Assembly (NCBI RefSeq): GCF_003065605.1
Contig: NZ_CP026952.1
Span: 744,001 to 808,000, forward strand
DNA length: 64,000 nucleotides
DNA from: Aeromicrobium chenweiae
Lineage (GTDB): Bacteria; Actinomycetota; Actinomycetes; Propionibacteriales; Nocardioidaceae
Reading direction: 5' to 3'
How positions within the stretch are numbered: position 1 is the stretch's first letter; every line of letters starts with the position of its first letter. Of the stretch, positions 53,300 to 62,094 are shown in pieces. Below the pieces are notes generated by a model, which did no database searches, was not told where the DNA came from, and saw nothing but the letters and a program-made list of their open reading frames with translations. The translations under genes were made by a program, and so were the position numbers.

Positions 53300-54441
53300 C
53301 GTTCTTCTCCGCTTCCGCTGATGAGGGCTGCGATGACCCGGGACTGCTCTCCCACGGACATCTGGTGGAACAGGGGCAGGATCAGCGTCGTGTCGCTGAG
53401 CTGCTCGGAGACCGGCAGCGAGCCCGGCCCGAGCCCCTCGTGGGCGTACGCGGGCTGGCGGTGGGCCGTCATGATGCCGCGCCGCGCCGAGATGTCCACC
53501 GACGCCAGATGGGCCAGGAGCCCGTCCCGATCCAGCGGGTACGGGTCGCTGACCTCGACCCAGTACGACTGGAAGTTCGTGGTGCCCCAGGCGGGATCGG
53601 CGACCGGGCGCAGCCCGTCGATGTCGTTGATGTACTTGGTGTAGACCTCCGCGAGCTCGCGGCGGCGCTCGATGATCTCGCTCAGCTTGCGCAGCTGCAC
53701 GATCCCGACCGCGGCCTGGAGGTCGGTCATGCGGTAGTTGAACCCGATCTCGGTGTACTCCTCGGCCGGCGCCAAGGTGCTGCCGTGGCGGTCCGCGGCC
53801 GAGACGCTCATCGAGTGCTCGCGGAGGCGCCGCGCGCGGTCGGCCCAGTCGGCGCGCGAGGTGGTGACCATGCCGCCCTCGCCGGTCGTGACGATCTTGC
53901 GCGGATGGAACGACCAGACCGCGATCTCGGCACCCGCTCCCACGGGGCGGCCGTGGTACGTCGACCCGGCGCCGCACGCAGCGTCCTCGATGACCACGAT
54001 GCCCCGTGGGTCGCACAGGGCCCGCAGCTCGTCCAGGGCGACGGGGACGCCACCCTGGTCCACCGCGATGACCGCACGGGTGCGCTCCGTGAGCGCCCGC
54101 TCGACCGTGGCGGCCGTCAGGTTGCCGGTGACGGGGTCGACGTCGGCGAACACCGGCCGCGCTCCCACGTACGTCGGTGCGTTCGCGGTGGCGATGAAGG
54201 AGAACGACGGGACGACCACCTCGTCACCGAGCCTCACCCCGGCGACCTCCAGGGCCAGGTGCAGCGCCGTCGTGCAGCTGGACACCGCGACGGCGTGCTC
54301 AGCCTGCTGCACCCGGGCGAAGGTGGCCTCGAACGAGGCGACCTGTGGTCCCTGGGCGATCCACCCGGAGGAGATGACCTCGGTGAGGGCGGCGACCTCT
54401 TCCTTGCCCAGCCATGGCTGCATCACGTTCACGCGGCTCAT
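53287..54441 (-). CDS. DegT/DnrJ/EryC1 aminotransferase (PglE-like)
   Basis: 384 aa. Start MSRVNVMQPWLGKEEVAALTEVISSGWIAQGP and the PLP-Lys SFHPRKIVTTGEGGM match the PglE/ArnB/PseC group of UDP-sugar 4-aminotransferases. The neighbouring PglD-like gene supports a 4-acetamido sugar. No PglF-type 4,6-dehydratase is in the window, so the keto substrate must come from another locus or the assignment is wrong. Confidence 0.88.
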   Translation of the reverse strand: MSRVNVMQPWLGKEEVAALTEVISSGWIAQGPQVASFEATFARVQQAEHAVAVSSCTTALHLALEVAGVRLGDEVVVPSFSFIATANAPTYVGARPVFADVDPVTGNLTAATVERALTERTRAVIAVDQGGVPVALDELRALCDPRGIVVIEDAACGAGSTYHGRPVGAGAEIAVWSFHPRKIVTTGEGGMVTTSRADWADRARRLREHSMSVSAADRHGSTLAPAEEYTEIGFNYRMTDLQAAVGIVQLRKLSEIIERRRELAEVYTKYINDIDGLRPVADPAWGTTNFQSYWVEVSDPYPLDRDGLLAHLASVDISARRGIMTAHRQPAYAHEGLGPGSLPVSEQLSDTTLILPLFHQMSVGEQSRVIAALISGSGEERWTT

Positions 54442-55436
54442 CGCTGCTGCTCCATGCTCCGCCCGACCGAGATCTCGGCCCGCAGCGGCCGCCACCAGCG
54501 CACCAGCTCGTCCAGCCCCTCAGCCAGGCCGACCCGGGTCTCGAACCCCAGGTCACGTCGTGCGGCGGACACGTCGGCCAGGCGGCGCGCGACTCCGTTG
54601 ACCGCGCGCTCGGGCCCGTGCTGGACCGGCGTGGTCGAGCCCATGACCTGCGAGAGCGTCTCGGCGAGCTCGAGCAGGCTCGTCTCGGAGCCGGAGGCGA
54701 TGTTGTAGACGCCTTCGGTGACGCTGCTCTCCGCGGCCAGGATGTTCGCGCGGGCGATGTCGGTCGTGTAGGCGAAGTCCATGGTCTGCTCGCCGTCGCC
54801 GAACACGAGTGGCGGCTGCCCGTCCTCGATGCGCTCCATCCACCGCACGAGCACCTCGGTGTAGAGCCCGTGCACGTCCATCCGGGGCCCGTAGACGTTG
54901 AAGTAGCGCAGGAGCACGTAGTCCAGGTCGTGCATCGCCCGGAAGCTGCGCAGCATGCCCTCGTTGAACGACTTGGCGGCACCGTAGAACGTGTCGTTGT
55001 TGTGGTGGTGGTGCCGCTCGTCGGTGGGGAACTCCTCGGCCATGCCGTACACGGACGCCGACGAGGCTGAGATGACTTTGTCGACGTGCCGGTCCACCGC
55101 CGCCTCGTACACGTTGAACGTGCCGTCGACCAGCACCTCCAGGGCCAGCCTCGGCTCCTCGGCACACTGCGTGATCCGCAGGGCGGCCTGGTGGAAGACG
55201 ACGTCCTGGCCGGCGGTGACGTCGTGGACGGTGTCGCGGTCCCGGATGTCGCCCTCGACGAGGGTGACCCGCCCGCTCGCGAGCGCGGCGTCGAGGTTGC
55301 CGAGGCGTCCCCGCACGAGGTTGTCGAGCACGTCGACGTGGCTGGCTCCGGCTGCGAGCAGCTGGTCGACGATCGTGGACCCGATCGTGCCGGCACCGCC
55401 GGTCACGAGCACGCGGGCTCCGTCTAGTGAGGTCAT
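54438..55436 (-). CDS. NAD-dependent sugar epimerase/dehydratase (SDR extended family)
   Basis: 332 aa. The NAD motif is VLVTGGAGTIGSTIVDQL (TGxxGxxG). The active-site Tyr-Lys pair is in TFYGAAKSFNE, with SSASVYG just before. The overall pattern is like UDP-glucose/GlcNAc 4-epimerases (GalE, WbpP, Gne). It overlaps the Gfo/Idh gene and the aminotransferase gene by 4 bp each. Confidence 0.9.
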   Translation of the reverse strand: MTSLDGARVLVTGGAGTIGSTIVDQLLAAGASHVDVLDNLVRGRLGNLDAALASGRVTLVEGDIRDRDTVHDVTAGQDVVFHQAALRITQCAEEPRLALEVLVDGTFNVYEAAVDRHVDKVISASSASVYGMAEEFPTDERHHHHNNDTFYGAAKSFNEGMLRSFRAMHDLDYVLLRYFNVYGPRMDVHGLYTEVLVRWMERIEDGQPPLVFGDGEQTMDFAYTTDIARANILAAESSVTEGVYNIASGSETSLLELAETLSQVMGSTTPVQHGPERAVNGVARRLADVSAARRDLGFETRVGLAEGLDELVRWWRPLRAEISVGRSMEQQR

Positions 55437-56527
55437 GCGGCTGACACCTTCCTGCTGGAGACGATCGGGGGGACGGGGACGGAGGGCTGGTCCGGCTCCA
55501 GCCGGGTCAGCGCGCCGTCGGTGCGCAGGCTGCGGGCGGCCGCCTCGAGCACCGAGAGCACGCGCAGGCCGGACTCGCCGTCGGTCCGCGACGCCCGGCC
55601 GTCGCGGATGCACGCGGCGAACTCCGTCGCCATCTGCCCGAGCGCCTCGCGGTGCGGCAGGGCCGGTGCCCAGGTGTCACCGAGGCGGTAGGAGATCGTC
55701 GAGTCCCTGCGGTCGGCAGCCGTGGACGGCTGGTCGGCGAGGTCGACCCCGCGGTCGTAGACGCTGAGCGGCTGCTGCGGGTTGAGGTCGTCCCACACGA
55801 GGGTGCGGCGGGTCCCGCCGATGACCATCTGGCGGATCTTGGTCGGGCTCAGCCAGTTGACGTGGACGTGGGCGAGGGCGCCGTTCCCGAACGGCAGGGT
55901 CAGGTAGCCGACGCACGGCCGGCCGGCCCCGAGCGGGTCGGCGCCGTGGGCCGCGACCCCCTCGGGGCGCAGGCCGCCGGGGAGGATGAAGTCGAGGATC
56001 GACAGGTCGTGCGGGGCCAGGTCCCAGAACACGTCGACGTCGGGCTGGATGAGGCCGAGGTTGATGCGCACGGAGTCGACGAACAGGATGTCGCCGAGCG
56101 AGCCGTCCGCGATGAGGTCCCTGATCTTCAGGACGGCCGGTGTGTAGCAGTAGGTGTGGTCGGCCATGAGGACCAGCCCGCGCTCCCGGGCGGTCCGCAC
56201 CATCCGGGTCGCGTTCGCGAGGCTGTCGGCGAGGGGCTTCTCCACGACGACGTGCTTGCCGGCCTCCAGCGCCGGCAAGGCCATCGCCTGGTGCGTGCGG
56301 GCCGGCGTGGCGATCGCGACGGCGTCGATGTCGGGGCGGGCCAGGACCTCGTCGAGCGAACGGGTCACCGCGACACCGTCACCGGCCACGCTCCGTGCGC
56401 GGTCGAGGTCCAGGTCGCAGACGGCACGCAGCTCCCAGTCCGCACTCGCGCGGAAGTTGCGGGCGAGGTTGGGACCCCAGTAACCCGCCCCGATGACGGC
56501 GACGCCGAGCTTGTTGTCAGTGGTCAC
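55433..56527 (-). CDS. Gfo/Idh/MocA-family oxidoreductase (WbpB/WlbA-like)
   Basis: 364 aa. The N-terminal Rossmann motif AVIGAGYWGPNLARNF and the EKP motif (HVVVEKPLA) are intact; the C-terminal sheet domain has FWDLAPHDLSILDF with a catalytic His. WbpB/WlbA members oxidise C3 of UDP-GlcNAcA, giving the substrate for 3-amination. All other enzymes of that pathway are in this cluster. Gfo/Idh enzymes have many substrates, so the role is inferred from context. Confidence 0.9.
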   Translation of the reverse strand: MTTDNKLGVAVIGAGYWGPNLARNFRASADWELRAVCDLDLDRARSVAGDGVAVTRSLDEVLARPDIDAVAIATPARTHQAMALPALEAGKHVVVEKPLADSLANATRMVRTARERGLVLMADHTYCYTPAVLKIRDLIADGSLGDILFVDSVRINLGLIQPDVDVFWDLAPHDLSILDFILPGGLRPEGVAAHGADPLGAGRPCVGYLTLPFGNGALAHVHVNWLSPTKIRQMVIGGTRRTLVWDDLNPQQPLSVYDRGVDLADQPSTAADRRDSTISYRLGDTWAPALPHREALGQMATEFAACIRDGRASRTDGESGLRVLSVLEAAARSLRTDGALTRLEPDQPSVPVPPIVSSRKVSAA

Positions 56528-56537
56528 GATGTTCCTT

Positions 56538-59500
56538 TCATGAGGACGCCGCCCGCACGATCACGTCGACGAAGTAGTTGGTCGCGTTGTAGGAGCCGGT
56601 CGGGAAGCCGCCGCCCTCGCCGTACGCGAAGACGCCGTTGTTGCTCGTGCGCGCGCTGAGCGGACCGACGGTCCACGGCACCGCGAAGAAGCCGGGCGTC
56701 ACCGAGTAGTGGCCCTCGGGGGCGTAGTAGGACACGACGTACGTCGTCCCGCCGGTGATCGGGACAGGGGTGGAGAGGGTGGCGGTCTGCCACCCGCTCG
56801 CGCCCTCGCCGGTGAAGGTGACCATCGCGAGCCGTTCCCCGCTGGCGGACCAGAGGCTGCCCACGTGCGTGCCGCCGTTGCCCGGACCCTTGTAGAACCG
56901 GATCGCGGTGACGGTCCCGTCCACCGAGGAGGAGAACGCGGTGCCGAGCTCGACGGGGCTGCTGTCGTTGAGTGACGCGACACTGGGTGTCGACCCGGCG
57001 AACAGGGAGTGTGCCGTGGTGCCGCTCGCCTCGGTGCGGAAGGTCCACGTCCGGTCCGCCACGGAGGCGCCCTCGGTGGACACGACGTCCCTCAGGCGCG
57101 CCGTCAGCTCGGTGTCCGCAGGCAGGCGGGCCGACGGCGTGAACGTGATGGTCTCCTTGTCGCTGGAGAGGCTGGTCGTCCCGGCGACCTCGCTCGTGCC
57201 GTTCGTGACCGTCAGCGAGTAGCCGGGGGCAACCGGCGCGGACAACGTCGCGGAGACCGTGCTCGCGAGCTGGACGTCGGTGTCCCCGGAGTCCGGTGAC
57301 ACGTCCCGTACGGTCAGCGTGGGCGGGTCCGCCACGAAGGCGACGTCGACGAAATAGCTCGTCGCGTTGAAGTCGTAGATGGGCAGGCCCCCCGACGACC
57401 CGTACAGATAGCGGCCGTTCTTGCCCGCGGGCGCGGTCAGGTCACCGTTGGTCAGGGCGTTGGCGAAGAAACCGCCGGTCGACGCGTAGTGACCCTGCGG
57501 AGCCAGGTACGACACCACGTAGGACGTCCCCGCGGTGACGGACACCGGCTGGGGGAGCCGGGCCGTCTGCCAGCCCGTCGGGGTCTCGTTCGTGAACGTC
57601 ACGCTGGCCAGCTGCTGGCCGGTCTCGCTCCAGAGCCGTCCGACGTGGGTTCCGGCGTTGCCGGGACCCTTGTAGAACCGGATCGAGGTGATCGTCCCGT
57701 CCTTGGCGGGCCGGAATGCGGTGCCGACCTCGACCGCGGACCCGTCATTGACCGACGGCACCTGGGGGACCTGGTCGCTGAACAGCGTCTGCGGCTCCCC
57801 GGTGCTGTCGCCGGTGGACGTGTGGAACGTCCAGGTCCTCGTGCCGAGCGAGGCACCGCTCGTGGACGTCACGTCGGTGAGCGTCACGGTGACGGTGGCG
57901 TCCTGGGGCAGCAGCCCCGCCGGGTCGAACGTCAGTCTGGTCGCGTCCGCGCTCAGCCTGCTCGTGCCGGTGACGGGGGAACCGCCGCTCGTGACGTCCA
58001 GTGTGGCGCCGGGCTTGATCGCGTCGTCGAACCACACCCCGATGTCGGTGTCCCGCGGGACGTCCACCGCGCCGGCCGGCGGGTCCTGGGCGGTGATCGC
58101 GATCTGTGGCGCCAACCGTTCGAACACGACGTCCACCAGGTAGCTCGTGGACGTGCGGGTGGCGGGGAAGCCCGAGCCGTACGTGTAGGAGCCGCCGTTG
58201 GCCGACGTGCGCAGCGGCGCGGTGATCCGCTCCGCGGCGAGATCGCCGGGCGTGGCCGAGTACATCCCGGCCGGAGCGCGGTAGGACGCGACGTACTCGG
58301 TGTTCTTCGCGATCTCGACGGGTTCGTCGAACGTCAGGGTCTGCCAGCCGCTGGTGCTCTCGTCGGTGAACGTGCCCTCCGCGAGCTGCGTGCCCGACGC
58401 GGTCCACAGCGCACCGGTGTGGCTGCCGGTGTTGTTCGGTCCCTTGTAGAACTTGACCCCGGTGATCGTCCCGGGGACGTCCGCGGAGAACCGCACGCCC
58501 AGGCTCACAGCGGACGGGTCTGCGGCCTGCAGGATGGTCGGCGTCGTGGAGTCGGTCATGGTGCTGCACGGGCACACGCCCCGAGGGGGTGCCGGCTTGA
58601 CGGTCGTGAACGAGGATCTCGCCCCGCTGGACACGGCGTTGCCCTGGGTGTCCACCCCGCCCGCCCTCGCGGTGTACTTCACGAATCCGCTGAGCTCGGA
58701 CGACGGCGTGAACGTGACGGTGCGGCTGCCAGCGTCGTAGGCGGTGCTGCCGTCCACGAGCGAGCCGTTGGCGTCCGTGAGCGTCATCGTGGCGGACCCG
58801 GGGGCCAGGGGCTTGGAGAACGTCGCGGAGACCGTCGACCCGAGCGGCACGCTCGTCGAGCCCGACAACGGCCAGTGCGACGTGACGGTCAACGGCGAGC
58901 TGTCCGTCAGCACGAAGAGCGCGTCGACGTAGTAGTTGCTGTTGCGGAAGGCGCTGTCGGGCATCCGACCGGGGGCGCCGTGCACCCCTGCGCGGACGGC
59001 CCCGTAACCACCGTCGACCGACAACGGGTGCGCCTTGACGCCCATCGCACTGAACGCGTGGGGCTTGACGGCGTAGTGGCCGTTCGGAGCGGTGTACGAC
59101 ACCGTGTAGGTCTCGTCCTTGGTGACGGGGACCGCTGAGGCGAACGTGGCCTCCTGCCAACCCGTCGAGCTCTCGCCCGAGAACGTGACGGCAGCGAGCT
59201 TCTGCCCCGCGGAGCTCCACAGCGAGCCGACGTGGGTGCCCGTGTTGCCGGCGCCCTTGTAGAACCGCACGCCCGAGACGTATCCGTCGGTCGTGGGGGA
59301 GAACCGCAGGCCCAGCTCGAGGTTGGTCGCGTCGTCGGCCGCGGGGACGTTCGGGACCTCGTCGCCGAACACGCTGCACGGACAGCCCACCGTCAGCGAC
59401 TGCGTCACGGGCGAGCCGATGTTGGCGCTGTCGTCGACCGCGCGCGCCATCACCGGGGTGGCCCCGGTGCCGGACTGCACGTACCGGTAGCTCCACGAGG

Positions 59501-61286
59501 TGGTTCCCGTCGCCGGGTGCCAGGTCGTGCCGCCGTCCGTGGACACCTCGACGCCGGCGACGACCCCGTCGGTGTCGGTCGCGGTGCCCGTGGCCGTGAA
59601 GAAGGTGCCGTTCGCGACGCTGGTGCTGCCGTCGGGCGAGGTGATCTCCGTGGTCGGTGCCGTCGTGTCGGTCGACTTCGTGGCCGCCGTGAGGGTCGGG
59701 TCGAGGGTCGTCGGCTGGGCGCCCATGTCGGCGAAGAGGTTGACCTGCGCCTGCTGCATGCGGCGGTCCGCGGGGGCGCCGTTGCCGTCGTGGGTCGCAT
59801 CCAGACCCCACGTCCACTGGATCGACCCGGCGGAGAAGACGAGGGCGCCGCTGGCTGCTCGGTACATCGTCAGGTGGTGGGTCGTGGTCCCCTCCGCGAC
59901 GTCGTTGCCGAAGTCCTGCAGGTACTGCGGTGCCGGGCCGGTCGTGGTGGACAGGCGGATCAGGCCCGGGGGCCGGGCCCCGTTGTCGAGGTCCTCGTTG
60001 GACTCGTAGCCCACGGTGTGCGGCGCCAGCTGGGCGCTGGCCCCGGCCGCCAGCGACCGCAGACTGGTGCCGCGCCACAGGCGCAGCTTGGCCTCGTCGG
60101 CGCTGACGGTCACCGGCAGATCGGTGTCGTTGGACATGTAGAGGGTGCCGGTCAGCCCGTTCTCGGGCCGGCCGGCGCCACTGAGCTTGGAGGCGAAGCG
60201 TGGATCGCGCCAGGTCCCGGTCCACTCCGGCGACGGATCGATCTTGTCGTTGGACCAGGTCTCCTTGTAGGAGGTGAGGATTCGGCCGGGGGTGTGCTCG
60301 GGGTCGGCGGACGGCTCGTAGCGCGTCCGCCAGTAGGCCTCGTTGCCGCTGAGGAACATCAGATTGACGCCGGCGTCGCGGGCGGCCTCCACATTGGCGC
60401 GCTGTGCACCGCTCCAGTACTCGTCGTGCCCCATCGAGACGAAGGTCCGGTGATTCGTCAACAGCTCCCCGTTGCGGTCCGAGTCGACGCCCGCGATGTA
60501 GCTGACGTCGTACCCGTTCTTCTCCATGAACCGGACCAGCGGGTACTCCGACGCGAAGTAGAAGTCACGGGCCTCGGTGCCGTCCCGGGTCGCGAAGGGC
60601 CGGTTGTAGCTCAGCTGGTAGGCGCGGCCGTTGTTGCCGCCGCGATAGAAGTTCGAACCGCCGTACATGTTGTACGCGTGCCAGGTGGGATCCGAGGTCT
60701 GTGCGACCACGGCCGAGGTGCTGGCGTCGTTGCGGACGACGAAGGTGATGTGGCTCTCGCCGCCGGTGTCCGAGCGCCGCAGCCTGGCGATGTAGACCCC
60801 CGAGACGGCGGTGGACGGCACGTCCCACGAGGCCGACACCCCCCAGGTCCCGCAGTCGTAGAGCTGGGTGGAGACGTCGGTGATGCAGGACGGCTGGTGC
60901 TGGGGAAGCGTCGCGGAGGGGGTGACGGTCGTGATCTTCCGGGCGCCGTCGCCGCCGTAGTAGCCGGTGCGGTAGATCGTGATGGAGTACGACCGCGCGG
61001 TGGTGTCGATCTTGAAGTCGACCTGGTGGCCCACGTCCACGCTGATGTCGGTCGCGAAGCCCTGGATGTCGGGATCGCCGGCACCCTCGATGTCCCACTC
61101 GCTGGCCGGCGACCCGGGTTTGCTGTTCTCGCACGAGATCGGGTTGCCGGACGGTCCGCACGGGTCACCCGTGGCGGAGACCGGCGCGCTCGTGACGGAC
61201 GTGATGAGACCCGCCGACAGCAGTCCGGCGGTGAGGGCTGCGAGGGCGCGTGACCGCGCTCGGCGTCCCCTGCGGGAGTTGGACAT
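56538..61286 (-). CDS. Large secreted protein: dimethylformamidase-beta-like domain, Ig-like domains and four DUF4082 modules
   Basis: 1582 aa. A signal peptide (about 1-38, RRGRRARSRALAAL start) is followed by an about 480-residue domain like the large (beta) subunit of N,N-dimethylformamidase (about 45-520; motifs SMGHDEYWSGAQRANVE and MFLSGNEAYWR). An Ig-like domain follows, then four DUF4082 modules (about 632-790, 902-1055, 1165-1315, 1428-1582), separated by three Big_5-type Ig domains. Modules 1 and 2 start with a CPC motif; 3 and 4 do not. No sorting signal or membrane anchor is seen at the end, so it is secreted or held by its domains. Function unknown; a wall- or polymer-binding enzyme is one possibility. 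Confidence 0.87.
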   Translation of the reverse strand: MSNSRRGRRARSRALAALTAGLLSAGLITSVTSAPVSATGDPCGPSGNPISCENSKPGSPASEWDIEGAGDPDIQGFATDISVDVGHQVDFKIDTTARSYSITIYRTGYYGGDGARKITTVTPSATLPQHQPSCITDVSTQLYDCGTWGVSASWDVPSTAVSGVYIARLRRSDTGGESHITFVVRNDASTSAVVAQTSDPTWHAYNMYGGSNFYRGGNNGRAYQLSYNRPFATRDGTEARDFYFASEYPLVRFMEKNGYDVSYIAGVDSDRNGELLTNHRTFVSMGHDEYWSGAQRANVEAARDAGVNLMFLSGNEAYWRTRYEPSADPEHTPGRILTSYKETWSNDKIDPSPEWTGTWRDPRFASKLSGAGRPENGLTGTLYMSNDTDLPVTVSADEAKLRLWRGTSLRSLAAGASAQLAPHTVGYESNEDLDNGARPPGLIRLSTTTGPAPQYLQDFGNDVAEGTTTHHLTMYRAASGALVFSAGSIQWTWGLDATHDGNGAPADRRMQQAQVNLFADMGAQPTTLDPTLTAATKSTDTTAPTTEITSPDGSTSVANGTFFTATGTATDTDGVVAGVEVSTDGGTTWHPATGTTSWSYRYVQSGTGATPVMARAVDDSANIGSPVTQSLTVGCPCSVFGDEVPNVPAADDATNLELGLRFSPTTDGYVSGVRFYKGAGNTGTHVGSLWSSAGQKLAAVTFSGESSTGWQEATFASAVPVTKDETYTVSYTAPNGHYAVKPHAFSAMGVKAHPLSVDGGYGAVRAGVHGAPGRMPDSAFRNSNYYVDALFVLTDSSPLTVTSHWPLSGSTSVPLGSTVSATFSKPLAPGSATMTLTDANGSLVDGSTAYDAGSRTVTFTPSSELSGFVKYTARAGGVDTQGNAVSSGARSSFTTVKPAPPRGVCPCSTMTDSTTPTILQAADPSAVSLGVRFSADVPGTITGVKFYKGPNNTGSHTGALWTASGTQLAEGTFTDESTSGWQTLTFDEPVEIAKNTEYVASYRAPAGMYSATPGDLAAERITAPLRTSANGGSYTYGSGFPATRTSTSYLVDVVFERLAPQIAITAQDPPAGAVDVPRDTDIGVWFDDAIKPGATLDVTSGGSPVTGTSRLSADATRLTFDPAGLLPQDATVTVTLTDVTSTSGASLGTRTWTFHTSTGDSTGEPQTLFSDQVPQVPSVNDGSAVEVGTAFRPAKDGTITSIRFYKGPGNAGTHVGRLWSETGQQLASVTFTNETPTGWQTARLPQPVSVTAGTSYVVSYLAPQGHYASTGGFFANALTNGDLTAPAGKNGRYLYGSSGGLPIYDFNATSYFVDVAFVADPPTLTVRDVSPDSGDTDVQLASTVSATLSAPVAPGYSLTVTNGTSEVAGTTSLSSDKETITFTPSARLPADTELTARLRDVVSTEGASVADRTWTFRTEASGTTAHSLFAGSTPSVASLNDSSPVELGTAFSSSVDGTVTAIRFYKGPGNGGTHVGSLWSASGERLAMVTFTGEGASGWQTATLSTPVPITGGTTYVVSYYAPEGHYSVTPGFFAVPWTVGPLSARTSNNGVFAYGEGGGFPTGSYNATNYFVDVIVRAASS
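56540..59390 (-). repeat. Four tandem DUF4082-coding modules (period about 780 bp)
   Basis: Within the 1582-aa gene, the stretch coding for RFYKGxGNxGTHxGxLW recurs near 56890, 57670, 58442 and 59258 (intervals about 780, 773 and 814 bp). The DNA similarity is strongest between the last two modules of the protein, suggesting their recent duplication. Confidence 0.75.
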
Positions 61287-61427
61287 CCTGACCTCTGTTC
61301 CTGGTCCACAGGCCCCTTCCGGTCGCCGTCGGGGCGCCGGGATCTACCTGCGACTCATGCCAGAATCCCCGCACTTGAGAGCCCGTGGCAGGCGTTTGGG
61401 CGACCATTTCTGGCTGCGGCGCCGCTT

Positions 61428-61458
61428 TTGACGCTCCTTTCACGATCGTGCGGAGACT
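61428..61458 (+). promoter_or_regulatory. SARP-type direct-repeat promoter upstream of the acetyltransferase-LCP operon
   Basis: TTGACGC (61428) and TTCACGA (61439) are 11 bp apart and share TTGACGCTC with the site at 33490. A GAGACT -10-like box begins 7 bp after the second repeat, at 61453, about 23 bp before the ATG at 61476. Confidence 0.45.
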
Positions 61459-61475
61459 CGTCACATGGGGCGATC

Positions 61476-62084
61476 ATGAAAGACCTGCGTGCAGCGCACA
61501 TCGCGGCGACTGCTGACATCGATCCCCGTGCCTCGATCGGCGCGGGGACACTCGTGTGGGACCTCGCACAGGTGCGCGAGGAGGCCCGGCTGGGCGTGCA
61601 GTGCATCATCGGACGAGGGGCGTACGTCGGGCCCGGGGTGGTCCTGGGTGACCGGTGCAAGGTGCAGAACCATGCCCTGGTCTACGAGCCGGCCGTGCTG
61701 GGCGACGGCGTCTTCATCGGGCCCGCGGCGGTGCTGACCAACGACCTGTTCCCCCGTGCGGTGACCCCGACCGGGGAGCTGAAGCGGGCCGAGGACTGGG
61801 ACGCCGTCGGGGTCGTGGTCGGGACGGGAGCGTCGGTCGGCGCCCGGGCGGTGTGCATCGCCCCGGCCCGGATCGGGCGGTGGGCGATGGTGGCGGCCGG
61901 GGCCGTCGTCACGAGGGACGTACCGGACCACGCCCTGGTGGCAGGTGTTCCCGCCCGCCGGGTGGGGTGGGTCGGCCGGGCCGGCGTGCCGCTGGAGGAC
62001 GCCGGTGGAGGGACGTTCAGGTGCCCGCGGACCGGCGAGACGTACGTCGAGCGCGGCGACGGCCTCGAGCCGGCGGCGGGATGA
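61476..62084 (+). CDS. UDP-sugar N-acetyltransferase, hexapeptide family (WbpD/WlbB-like)
   Basis: 202 aa left-handed beta-helix enzyme. Hexapeptide turns run from HIAATADIDPRASIGAGTLVW to about 175; GDRCKVQNHALVYEPAVLGDGVFIGP and TNDLFPRAV match WbpD/WlbB/QdtC, which acetylate the 3-amino group of amino-uronic UDP-sugars. The His of VQNHALVYE is in the usual catalytic region. ATG 61476. It lies 10 bp before the LCP gene. Confidence 0.9.
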   Translation: MKDLRAAHIAATADIDPRASIGAGTLVWDLAQVREEARLGVQCIIGRGAYVGPGVVLGDRCKVQNHALVYEPAVLGDGVFIGPAAVLTNDLFPRAVTPTGELKRAEDWDAVGVVVGTGASVGARAVCIAPARIGRWAMVAAGAVVTRDVPDHALVAGVPARRVGWVGRAGVPLEDAGGGTFRCPRTGETYVERGDGLEPAAG

Positions 62085-62094
62085 GGGGCGAGGG

